A stretch of DNA of 35,587 bases from Rhodospirillaceae bacterium (GTDB lineage Bacteria; Pseudomonadota; Alphaproteobacteria; UBA8366): contig PAZH01000019.1 of NCBI GenBank assembly GCA_002716125.1, forward strand, positions 3,428-39,014. The letters run 5' to 3'. Under the pieces are notes generated by a model. The model was given only the letters and a program-made list of their open reading frames with translations, ran no database searches and was not told where the DNA came from. Position 1 is the first letter of the stretch. Each line of letters opens with the position of its first letter. Both the position numbers and the translations under genes were made by a program. Positions 8,321-16,390 of the stretch are shown one piece after another.

Positions 8321-8393
8321 TTGGCCTGCGCCCGCTTTAGCGGTAGATTTCTTAGCCTTCCACATTTTGAGTGGAAGTGGGGACAGCGGACGC

Positions 8394-10124
8394 ATGATGA
8401 ATGGCAACGTGGCGCACCAGCTGCGGCTCTATACCGGTTTGGTGCTCTTCTTTTTTGCCCTAACGCATTTCATCAATCACGCCTTCGGATTGATTTCCGT
8501 CGAAGCGACGATGCAGGTGCAGGAGGGGCGTACATTTATTTGGCGGAACCCGGTCGGCGGCGTCATTCTGTACGGAGCGTTGGTCGTTCACATCGGTTTG
8601 GCGCTTCATAAGGTCTACCAACGCTACACCTTGAAGATGCCTTTATGGGAAGCCATTCGTTTGGCGCTCGGCCTCGCCATCCCGGTATTCTTGCTCAGTC
8701 ACATCGCCAATACGCGCTTTGCCCACGAGGTGTTCGGGGTTGATGACACCTATATCTATGAGTTCGTGAAGCTTTGGCCGAATGTCGGCGTCGATCAAAC
8801 CATCCTGTTGCTGTTCGTCTGGGTGCATTCGTGTATCGGCCTTCACTATTGGCTCCGTATGAAGATGTGGTACCGCCGGACCCAGAGTCTTTGGTTCATG
8901 CTTGCGATCCTGATACCGACTTTGTCGCTCCTCGGATTTTACGCTGGCGGCCGGCTGATGGAGCAGCTTGAAGCGGATGCGGCGTGGCTTGCCGCCCTAA
9001 AGGCGGAAACGAACTGGCCCGATGCCGTTGAAGCGACCGTCATTGCGGACGTTAAGAAACTGGGGCTCGCGATCTTTGCCGGTCTCGTCGCTTTGGCGTT
9101 CTGCGGCCGGCAACTACGCGGTTTCATCCAAAGCCGGGCTGGCATGATCAATATAACCTACGCAGACGGCCGGAGCGTGCGCTCGAAGCCGGGGCCGACA
9201 CTTCTGGAGATCAGCCGCGCCAATGGTATTCCCCATGCGTCGGTATGTGGCGGACGTGGGCGTTGCTCGACTTGTCGTGTTCGGATCGCGTTCGGCATTC
9301 GGTATATGGAAGATCCGGCTCCGGCAGAGCAAGAGCTCCTCGACAAGATTGGTGCGCCGCCCACGGTAAGGCTCGCCTGCCAGTGTCGACCGAAAAGCGA
9401 CGTTCGAATTCAACGCCTTCTGCCGCATGACGCGGGTGTATCGTCCGTGCCACAAGTTGCCGATGCTTTTGACAACGGGGTCGATATGAACATTGCGATC
9501 CTGTTTGCCGATATCCGGGAATTCACCAAACTTTCAGAACGGAAACTGCCATACGATCTGGTATTTCTCTTGAATGAGTATTTCCGGGCCATGGGCGAGT
9601 GTATTACGCGTGAAGGCGGGCGGATCGATAAGTTCATCGGTGACGGAATCGTGGCCCTTTTCGGCCTAGACGGGGATCCGCAAAAGGCATGCGAGGACGC
9701 TCTCGCCGCCGCGAGGGCGATGAGCGAAGGCTTGCAAAAGCTGAATATTGCTTTGGAGAACGATCTGCCGCAGCCGCTACGGCTGGGTATCGGTATTCAC
9801 TTTGGTTACGCAGTCGTCGGTAAGATGGGTTATGAGATGGTCTCTTCCGTCACGGCGATCGGCGATACCGTGAATACGGCTAGCCGGCTCGAGAGCGCCA
9901 CGAAAGAATTCAAAGCGGAGTTTATCGTCTCGGACGACGTTGTGCGGACGGCGGGTGTCGATCTCTCCGCCTTCCAGCGTCAGCAGCTATCAGTGCGCGG
10001 GCGCGAGAAACCGCTCAATGTCTACGTTGTCGAGCAGGCGCACATGTTGCCGGTCCGGATGCCAAAAGATCCGAATGCCCCGCCGACGAATTGGCTGGCG
10101 AGACTAACGCCGAATTGGACTTAG
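8394..10124 (+). CDS. Membrane-anchored class III adenylate cyclase with 2Fe-2S ferredoxin domain (CyaC-like)
   Basis: A 576-residue three-part protein. Residues about 10-245 hold six hydrophobic segments with several histidines in or near them (25, 29, 66, 72, 103, 111, 145, 151), as in succinate-dehydrogenase-type diheme anchors. Residues about 250-345 are a plant-type ferredoxin, with Cys285, Cys291 and Cys294 (C-x5-C-x2-C) and a fourth Cys at 329 or 331. The C-terminal class III cyclase has metal aspartates in LFADIREFTKL (Asp373) and DKFIGDGIVALFG (Asp417), plus IGDTVNTASRLE. I recall the same layout for Sinorhizobium meliloti CyaC, a quinone/redox-controlled cyclase. The frame extends to a TTG at 8283 inside a hairpin, so the ATG at 8394 (or 8397) was chosen. 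It should make cAMP in response to membrane redox state. Confidence 0.88.
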   Translation: MMNGNVAHQLRLYTGLVLFFFALTHFINHAFGLISVEATMQVQEGRTFIWRNPVGGVILYGALVVHIGLALHKVYQRYTLKMPLWEAIRLALGLAIPVFLLSHIANTRFAHEVFGVDDTYIYEFVKLWPNVGVDQTILLLFVWVHSCIGLHYWLRMKMWYRRTQSLWFMLAILIPTLSLLGFYAGGRLMEQLEADAAWLAALKAETNWPDAVEATVIADVKKLGLAIFAGLVALAFCGRQLRGFIQSRAGMINITYADGRSVRSKPGPTLLEISRANGIPHASVCGGRGRCSTCRVRIAFGIRYMEDPAPAEQELLDKIGAPPTVRLACQCRPKSDVRIQRLLPHDAGVSSVPQVADAFDNGVDMNIAILFADIREFTKLSERKLPYDLVFLLNEYFRAMGECITREGGRIDKFIGDGIVALFGLDGDPQKACEDALAAARAMSEGLQKLNIALENDLPQPLRLGIGIHFGYAVVGKMGYEMVSSVTAIGDTVNTASRLESATKEFKAEFIVSDDVVRTAGVDLSAFQRQQLSVRGREKPLNVYVVEQAHMLPVRMPKDPNAPPTNWLARLTPNWT

Positions 10125-10133
10125 GACACTGGC

Positions 10134-11267
10134 TCAGGTCATCGCGGCGAAACGTTTGGTGTGATGGTCTTGATCTCCGAAGGTGAGATCGATCATCGTC
10201 AGACGCTTGAAGTAATGGCCGATCTTTAACTCGTCTGTCATGCCCATGCCGCCGTGCATTTGGACCGAGTTCTGACCGACAAAGCGGGCGCTTTTGCCAA
10301 TCTGCGCTTTGGCGGCGGCAACCGAACGAGCACGTTCTTCCGCATCGTCGCTATCCATCATCGCCGTCGCGACATAGGCCATCGAGCGGGCTTCTTCGCA
10401 GTTGATCAGAATATCGACCATCCGATGCTGCAAGACCTGGAACTTACCGATCGGCTGGCCGAACTGTTCGCGCGTCTTGATGTATTCGTTGGTCTCTTCT
10501 TTCAAGACGTCCATGCAACCGACCGCTTCGGCACAAAGGGCGGCGACGGCAAATTCCGCGACCCGCTCGATCACGGCGTGTCCGCCGTCGACTTCGCCAA
10601 GGACGGCATCGGCGCCGACTTGGACATTCTCGAATGATATCTCCGAAGCGCGCAATGCGTCATTGGTTGTATAGTCCCGTCGGGATACGCCGCTCGCGTC
10701 GGAATCGACGAGGAATAGCGTAATGCCCTTGGTGTCGCGGCTATCGCCAGACGTTCTCGCGGCGACAATGATCTTATCCGCCGACGCTGCACCGAAAACG
10801 ACGCCTTTTGCACCATTGATCGTATAGCCGTCACTGGATTTCTCGGCTTTGGTCTCCACATCGTGCAGGTCGAATCTCGCCTGACGCTCCGCATAGGCGA
10901 AAGCGAGTTTCAGACCGCCTTCGGCGAGCTTTGGCAACAGGTCTTCCTTTTGTGCCTCGTTGCCGGCCTGGAGGATCAAATTGGCACCGAGGACGACGGT
11001 TCCGAAAAACGGCTCGAGAACAAGGCCGCGCCCGAAGCCTTCCATAATGACCATGGTTTCCGTCGCACCGCCGCCGATACCGCCGTACTCTTCCGGCAAG
11101 GAGACAGCGAGCCAACCGAGCTCGGCCATTTGTTTCCAATTATCTTCGCTATACCCTTCGCCGGTGCCGGCGAGTTTGCGACGATCTTCGAACTCGTAGT
11201 TCTCGCGCACGAAACGGTCGACGCTGTCTTTGAGTAGCTGTTGTTCTTCGGTAAGCGAAAAGTCCAT
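10134..11267 (-). CDS. Acyl-CoA dehydrogenase, probable partner subunit
   Basis: A 377-residue acyl-CoA dehydrogenase with the usual helical N-domain (DFSLTEEQQLLKDSVDRFV), beta middle domain (AFAYAERQARFDLHDVETKA) and helical C-domain (QFGQPIGKFQVLQHRMVDI, QMHGGMGMTDELKIGHYFKR). FAD-dependent alpha,beta-dehydrogenation of an acyl-CoA is the family reaction. The end lacks the classical GTNE segment, while the neighbour upstream has it. This is the pattern I recall for paired, heteromeric dehydrogenases such as mycobacterial FadE28-FadE29. Start at the ATG 11267, 44 bases after the upstream gene. The acyl substrate is not readable. Confidence 0.88.
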   Translation of the reverse strand: MDFSLTEEQQLLKDSVDRFVRENYEFEDRRKLAGTGEGYSEDNWKQMAELGWLAVSLPEEYGGIGGGATETMVIMEGFGRGLVLEPFFGTVVLGANLILQAGNEAQKEDLLPKLAEGGLKLAFAYAERQARFDLHDVETKAEKSSDGYTINGAKGVVFGAASADKIIVAARTSGDSRDTKGITLFLVDSDASGVSRRDYTTNDALRASEISFENVQVGADAVLGEVDGGHAVIERVAEFAVAALCAEAVGCMDVLKEETNEYIKTREQFGQPIGKFQVLQHRMVDILINCEEARSMAYVATAMMDSDDAEERARSVAAAKAQIGKSARFVGQNSVQMHGGMGMTDELKIGHYFKRLTMIDLTFGDQDHHTKRFAAMT

Positions 11268-11311
11268 TTTCTCAACCCTGTGTCAGACAGTTGTATTTGT
11301 TTGTACCGGAC

Positions 11312-12508
11312 TTAGAGGCCCAGCACCATTTTAGCCATAATGTTCTTCTGAATCTCGTTTGTACCGCCATAGATCGACGTCTTGCGGACGTTGAAATAAG
11401 CAGGGGATAGACTCGGCGCGAGGCTCGGGCCGATCGGGTCTTCGTTCCAACCGTGTTCAAGCGCTTCGGGCACGTACGGGTGGGCATACATACCCATTGC
11501 TTTCATCGAGAGTTCTGTGAGCTCTTGTTGAATTTCGGTGCCGCGGATTTTCAGCATACTGACTTCCGCCCCCGGTCCTTCGCCATTCGAGTCGGCCATC
11601 AGAAACCGAAGTTCGGTAAACTCAAGCGCTCGCAGTTTGATTTCGAGCTCAGCGACACTTTTACGGAAATCGGCGTCTTCGATGATTGGGCATCCGCCGG
11701 CGTGTTCTTCGCTCGCCATTTGCTTGAGGCGGCGCAAACGCGCTTTCGAATGACCGACGCGCGCAATGCTGGAACGTTCGTTGCCCAGCAAGAATTTTGC
11801 GTACGTCCAACCCTTGTTCTCCTCACCAACGCGATTGTCGATCGGAACCCGAACGTCTGTGAAATACGTATTGTTGACCTCACGACCGCCGTCGATGGTT
11901 ACGATGGGTGCGACTTCGATGCCGGGCAACTTCATGTCGATCAACAAGAAGGAAATACCTTCCTGAATTTTGCCTTCGTTTGATGTCCGAACGAGGCAAA
12001 AGATCATGTCCGCCCACTGTGCATAAGACGTCCACGTCTTTTGGCCATTCACGATGTAGTCGTTTCCGTCCGGAATCGCATTCGTTTGCAATGACGCGAG
12101 GTCCGATCCGGAACCAGGCTCCGAATACCCTTGGCACCAGAATTCTTCGCCGGAGAGGATTTTCGGCAAGTAGCGCTCTTTTTGCGCTTGCGAGCCGAAA
12201 GTGTAAATCACGGGACCCACCATCGTGAGGCCAAACGGACTGAGCGCCGGCGCATGCGCGCGAGACAGCTCCTCGTTAAATATGTAAAGGCGAACGGCAT
12301 CCCATTCGCAGCCGCCATGTTCTTTCGGCCACGCGGGCGCGGCCCATCCTTTTTCATAGAGCGTCCGATGCCAACGGGCGACGTCTTCCTTCTCGATCTT
12401 TAGGCCGCGATATCCTTTGTCGCGAATATCGGCTGGCAGATTTTCCTCGATAAAGGTCCGCACTTCGTCCTGGAACGCGGCATGCTCGGCTGAAAAATTC
12501 AGGTCCAT
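11312..12508 (-). CDS. Acyl-CoA dehydrogenase
   Basis: A 398-residue acyl-CoA dehydrogenase. Flavin and substrate motifs are clear: CQGYSEPGSGSDLASLQT, VNGQKTWTSYAQWAD, and IYGGTNEIQKNIMAKMVLGL at the end. The frame is open to 12577, but the ATG at 12508 gives the typical MDLNFS N-terminus. It is first in a leftward pair with the dehydrogenase at 10134-11267 and divergent from a CaiB-type CoA-transferase at 12626. The cluster reads as activation (CoA transfer) followed by dehydrogenation of an unknown carboxylic acid. The two dehydrogenases may form one alpha2beta2 enzyme. Confidence 0.9.
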   Translation of the reverse strand: MDLNFSAEHAAFQDEVRTFIEENLPADIRDKGYRGLKIEKEDVARWHRTLYEKGWAAPAWPKEHGGCEWDAVRLYIFNEELSRAHAPALSPFGLTMVGPVIYTFGSQAQKERYLPKILSGEEFWCQGYSEPGSGSDLASLQTNAIPDGNDYIVNGQKTWTSYAQWADMIFCLVRTSNEGKIQEGISFLLIDMKLPGIEVAPIVTIDGGREVNNTYFTDVRVPIDNRVGEENKGWTYAKFLLGNERSSIARVGHSKARLRRLKQMASEEHAGGCPIIEDADFRKSVAELEIKLRALEFTELRFLMADSNGEGPGAEVSMLKIRGTEIQQELTELSMKAMGMYAHPYVPEALEHGWNEDPIGPSLAPSLSPAYFNVRKTSIYGGTNEIQKNIMAKMVLGL

Positions 12509-12625
12509 TTTCGGCACTTTCAAGACAACAATGTCCGGCTTTGAATTGCCTTCAAGCCTGTTAGAGGCATATAGCATATTGAGGCAGCGGGAAAAGCCCG
12601 ATACCGCCGGAAATGAGGAGAATTC

Positions 12626-13795
12626 ATGGGATACGATGCGCCTTTTGAAGGTCTAAAAGTAGTCGATATCAGTCAAGGTGTCTCTGGTCCCTACGCAGGT
12701 ATGCTGATGGCGCAGTACGGCGCGAGCGTCGTTAAGGTCGAACCGCTCGAAGGGGAATGGGGTCGGTTCATCAGCCGGGATTACGATAAACATTCGGCTT
12801 TTTCGGTCACAACGAATCTGGGCAAGCGTAGTCTAGCCCTCGACCTGAAGAGTGAAGAGGGAAAAGAAGCGCTCCGTAAGCTTATTAACGATGCGGATGT
12901 CTTTATCGAGAATTTTCGGCCGGGCGTCACGGACCGGCTGGGGTTTTCGTATGATGAAGTAAGCAGAATCAGTCCAAAGGCGATCTATCTGTCGGTCTCC
13001 GGATTCGGTAACGGCGGGCCGATGCGCGAGCGCCCGGCGATGGATCCGGTCCTGCAAGCCTTTAGCGGATTGATGTCGGTGAATATGGGGGAAGACGGCA
13101 TCCCGCATCGTGTCGGTGTGGTCATATGCGATATGGCGACAGCCCTATATGGTTTCCAAGCATTGTCGACGGCACTCTACGCACGTCGAGACGAAGAAAA
13201 GGGCTGCTTGATCGAGACCAACTTGATGCAAGGCGCCGCCTGTCTCAGCGCCATCCGGATGATGATGGTTAGTCTCGAGCAGGGGGCCTATGTTGTCGGT
13301 CGTGTGCCGGCCGGTGTTTTCGAAGCGGCCGACGGTTACTTGACGATCCTTATGTATAGGGACGAGGAGTTTCCAAAACTCTGCGACCTACTCGATCTGC
13401 CGGAATTGGGCGCAAATCAGCAGTTCGCGACGAACGCTCAGCGGGTCGAACATGAAGCTGAAATCATGCCGGCCATTCGGGATGCCTTCAAACGGAAACC
13501 TTTGAGCGAGCTCACCGCGAAACTCACCGAAGCGCGGATTCTGCACGAACGTGTAAACGATTTCATTGAGTTCATTGATCACCCGCAGGTTCGAGAGACG
13601 GGCCTGATCTCTTGGCTCGATCATGTGGGTGTCGGGCGGGTGCCGGTGCCAAATATTCCCGGATTGAAACCGTTCGATGCCGTGAATGCAAAATCACCCA
13701 CGATCGGTCAGCACAGCCGCGAAATCCTGACGGAGCTTGGCTATAGCGAGAGTGAGATTTCGGACTACGCCGCGCGTAAAATTACGCTCGCTTAG
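12626..13795 (+). CDS. CaiB/BaiF family (class III) CoA-transferase
   Basis: A 389-residue class III CoA-transferase that moves CoA between carboxylic acids. The N-terminal fold is clear (LKVVDISQGVSGPYAGMLMA, ASVVKVEPLEGEWGR), and the catalytic Asp is Asp140 in AMDPVLQAFSGL. GAGGAG at 12615-12620 sets the ATG at 12626. The gene is divergent from two acyl-CoA dehydrogenase genes, so it probably activates their substrate. Its stop overlaps the stop of the M48 protease gene on the other strand by 4 nt. Donor and acceptor are unknown; racemase activity within the family cannot be excluded. Confidence 0.9.
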   Translation: MGYDAPFEGLKVVDISQGVSGPYAGMLMAQYGASVVKVEPLEGEWGRFISRDYDKHSAFSVTTNLGKRSLALDLKSEEGKEALRKLINDADVFIENFRPGVTDRLGFSYDEVSRISPKAIYLSVSGFGNGGPMRERPAMDPVLQAFSGLMSVNMGEDGIPHRVGVVICDMATALYGFQALSTALYARRDEEKGCLIETNLMQGAACLSAIRMMMVSLEQGAYVVGRVPAGVFEAADGYLTILMYRDEEFPKLCDLLDLPELGANQQFATNAQRVEHEAEIMPAIRDAFKRKPLSELTAKLTEARILHERVNDFIEFIDHPQVRETGLISWLDHVGVGRVPVPNIPGLKPFDAVNAKSPTIGQHSREILTELGYSESEISDYAARKITLA

Positions 13796-14877
13796 CTGCA
13801 GATTTTCACAATTGCGTGCCATTCGGCGCTAGACATTGCCGGTGCTTCATTGCGTTGCAACGGAACGTTCGTGCTGGCCTTACGCTCGGCGAAACTTGGG
13901 TGGGTGCTCAGCCACGACATTACTGTACCGACGGAGCCGTCTTCACTCGTCTTATGTTTTTCCTCCATGCGCGCGAAGAAGGTCGATAGACCATCGGCTC
14001 TAATGCCGGCCTTCTCCAGAGCTTGCACCGCGATGCGGTCGGCATCCCGTTCATCATCTCGGGAATGAGAGAACATCAGCAAAAGACTCGCGCCCTGCGT
14101 GACGGCTTCGATAGCGCCGGAGTTACCGCCGGAGAAAACTTCCAGCAGGAGCGAAATGCCGAGCACGCGAACGACCCGGCTCATCGGGTGACGTTCGGCA
14201 ATATGGGCCATTTCGTGGGCGACGACGCCGGCCAATTCTTCGGCGGTTTGCATTTCTGCGATCAGTTTATTGCCGACGACGATAAATCCCCCCGGGGCGG
14301 CGAAAGCATTGGCCATGTCGAGCTCCGCGATCGAGACGTCGACCGGGTAAGGGAGGTCCATGACGCCTGTTAAGCGTTCCGTAAGTTGCGCCAATGCGCG
14401 CGCACCATTCGCTTCGGTGCACGACTTTTGAGCGCCAGGTATCGAGGCCACGACACTTTCGCCGAGTGTGCGTTCCCATTCGAGGGGGACGAGGGCGGCC
14501 AACGGTTTCGTGAAGGATGGAATTGCAAAATAAAATACCGTGGCTGTGGCCACGACAACCGCCAATGTCACGGCAACGTGCAACCAGATATGGCCGCGGC
14601 GAAGACGCTTTCCAAAGACTTTGGGCAGCAACGTACTGAGTCGCCCGATGAGCGACGGATCCTCCACCGTCAGGCGGGCATCCGGGAAATGGGCGTTCGT
14701 CAATTGCAGATGATTGTCGCGCTGACCGTCCGGAAGTAAGTCGACTTCGTGCAACGGCCATTTCGCCAAGACCTGGCCCGTTTCGCTTTGGATAACTATT
14801 TCGGTGCCGATCACGGTAATCGAAACTGCATGTTTCACCGCACTTTGCCCGTCGAAGAAGTAGCCGTCGCTCTTCAT
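13792..14877 (-). CDS. Membrane-bound M48 family metalloprotease
   Basis: A 361-residue M48 peptidase. The zinc motif HEMAH is at residues 221-225, and the third ligand Glu276 lies in RDDERDAD. One transmembrane helix is at about 98-118. The first 90 residues form a beta-rich cytoplasmic domain. The protease domain therefore probably faces the periplasm, as in BepA/LoiP-type quality control proteases. Its ATG directly follows the TAG of the upstream DUF898 gene with no spacing, so the two are translated together. This pairing of DUF898 and M48 proteins recurs in proteobacteria. Confidence 0.9.
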   Translation of the reverse strand: MKSDGYFFDGQSAVKHAVSITVIGTEIVIQSETGQVLAKWPLHEVDLLPDGQRDNHLQLTNAHFPDARLTVEDPSLIGRLSTLLPKVFGKRLRRGHIWLHVAVTLAVVVATATVFYFAIPSFTKPLAALVPLEWERTLGESVVASIPGAQKSCTEANGARALAQLTERLTGVMDLPYPVDVSIAELDMANAFAAPGGFIVVGNKLIAEMQTAEELAGVVAHEMAHIAERHPMSRVVRVLGISLLLEVFSGGNSGAIEAVTQGASLLLMFSHSRDDERDADRIAVQALEKAGIRADGLSTFFARMEEKHKTSEDGSVGTVMSWLSTHPSFAERKASTNVPLQRNEAPAMSSAEWHAIVKICS

Positions 14878-16005
14878 CTAAACAGCGCCGATGTCAAAGG
14901 CATCGGCCAAACCTTCGCCTAGTCCCGACCTCTTCTCAGCATTCTGTATAATCGCGTCGATATCGATCTCACCTTCCGCAGACAATCGATCGCAGACAAA
15001 CCGAAACACGCGCATTTGTGTGAATGGGAGACCAAGCCCAAGAGTCAGCAGGTTTATCACAATATTCCCAACGATGAGCCAAAGAAGTGCGCCGACTGTT
15101 GCATTGAATGTGAACCGTGCAGAGTCGAATGTCGTGCATTCGGCGAAATAGCGAAACTCCTTCACCGTATAGGCACAGAATATGATTGGCGGGAGGATGA
15201 TGAATGCCATGAGTCCGGCCACTACGATCATCCAAATCGGAAATTCATAAACATGGAAATTCTCAGGATCGACATAGACGAAGCTATCCGGATTTCTGAT
15301 GAACGAATGCGTTTCCGGCAGCAATAAATACAACAACCAAATTGCGACACCTGCTGCCGCGCATCCGAGCCAGATGATCGCAAATCGTTTGAATAACGGT
15401 CCGCTGCTTCCCGAAAATTCGAACTTTCGATCGCCAAACCATGTATGGTTCATCATTCGGGACATGAGCCGGATCCGCATCAGCGGATATGTCCAACCCA
15501 GCGTTAGTAAGTTTAAGAAGAGAAAGCCAAGGTATTGGGCGCCGTATGCGGCGGCGGGCCCCGTTTGGGCCGCGCGAACCCCCCGCCATCGTGTGCGGCT
15601 GAGGCGATATCTTCGGGCTCGGTAAATTGCGACCCCAATCAAGAACCAAATCGCGACAAGCAGTGTGAAATTATAAACGCCGTAAATTATGTCGTTATCC
15701 GCGAAGTAGAGTTCCGCAATGATATTTGTAACCGTGATCGGAAGCAGGACGGCAAATAGGACAAAGAGAAACCCTTTGAACAACTCACCGCCGGTACCTG
15801 TGTATTCAAATCTGTCGCCGAGTAAGGCTGTATTGCCCCAGAGAAACCGCCGTACGCGCGTTCTGGCCCAAAAGCGATAGAATCCGAGGGTCAGAATGTT
15901 CAACAATGCATTGAGCAGGACAATCGGCAGAAGTTCGCCAACGCGCCCTTCATGTTCAAACCTCATCGTTGTCAGCGATTTCGCATACCCAATCGGGATT
16001 GTCAT
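14878..16005 (-). CDS. DUF898 (YjgN-like) multispanning membrane protein
   Basis: A 375-residue inner-membrane protein with about eight hydrophobic segments. It contains repeated DUF898 signatures: RFEHEGRVGELLPIVLLNAL, LNILTLGFYRFWARTRVRRF, LLTLGWTYPLMRIRLMSRMM, and NLLTLGLGLPFTQMRVFRF near the end. The function of YjgN-type proteins is unknown. The frame opens at 16077 with a TTG; ATGs at 16005 and 15966 are both possible starts, and 16005 is chosen without a strong ribosome binding site. It abuts the M48 protease gene and likely serves as its partner or substrate handler, which is inference. Confidence 0.85.
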   Translation of the reverse strand: MTIPIGYAKSLTTMRFEHEGRVGELLPIVLLNALLNILTLGFYRFWARTRVRRFLWGNTALLGDRFEYTGTGGELFKGFLFVLFAVLLPITVTNIIAELYFADNDIIYGVYNFTLLVAIWFLIGVAIYRARRYRLSRTRWRGVRAAQTGPAAAYGAQYLGFLFLNLLTLGWTYPLMRIRLMSRMMNHTWFGDRKFEFSGSSGPLFKRFAIIWLGCAAAGVAIWLLYLLLPETHSFIRNPDSFVYVDPENFHVYEFPIWMIVVAGLMAFIILPPIIFCAYTVKEFRYFAECTTFDSARFTFNATVGALLWLIVGNIVINLLTLGLGLPFTQMRVFRFVCDRLSAEGEIDIDAIIQNAEKRSGLGEGLADAFDIGAV

Positions 16006-16090
16006 TCGGTCAGTCCCGTTGAAGGAGAGGGATAACAATCTCTTATAGGTGTACCCTATACTGGGTTGCATCATCAAACGGGAGGTTCCG
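16006..16090. promoter_or_regulatory. Divergent promoter region, candidate inverted repeat
   Basis: The spacer between DUF898 and the YciI gene contains TATAGG (16044-16049) and CCTATA (16055-16060), arms of an inverted repeat with a 5-base spacer. TATACT at 16057-16062 could be a -10 box for the rightward gene, but no matching -35 is evident. Confidence 0.3.
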
Positions 16091-16390
16091 ATGCCCTACG
16101 CGATTTTCTCTCAAGATAAACCGGGTAGTTTGCAGCTTCGAAACGATACACGGCCACAGCATCGCGAATTTCTAGCGACGCAGGCGGACGTTTTGCTCGC
16201 GGCGGGACCGCTTATGGCGGACGACAATTCTGGCGGCATCGGCAGTTTGACCGTTCTGGATACCGAAGAGCGTGCGGTCGCCGTCCGCTTCGCCGAGGCG
16301 GACCCGTACTTTCAGGTCGGGTTATTCGAGAGCGTCACGATATGTCGGTGGAAACAGACCATTCGTGACGGTGAACGAATCGCGACTTAG
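16091..16390 (+). CDS. YciI family protein
   Basis: A 99-residue single-domain YciI-like (ferredoxin-fold) protein. It begins MPYAIFSQDKPGSLQLR, has RPQHREFL and the glycine-rich turn LLAAGPLMADD, and continues with the acidic DPYFQVGLFESV segment, all as in YciI. Proteins of this family are small dimers, sometimes with hydrolase or dehalogenase activity in relatives; no specific role is known. GGGAGG (16080-16085) sets the ATG at 16091. Its stop overlaps the dehydratase stop on the other strand by 4 nt. Confidence 0.85.
   Translation: MPYAIFSQDKPGSLQLRNDTRPQHREFLATQADVLLAAGPLMADDNSGGIGSLTVLDTEERAVAVRFAEADPYFQVGLFESVTICRWKQTIRDGERIAT

Noticed and set aside
8283..8393. TTG start at 8283 for the cyclase
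   Set aside because: It lies inside the hairpin after hsp20 and adds a low-complexity leader; the ATG at 8394 precedes the first membrane helix.
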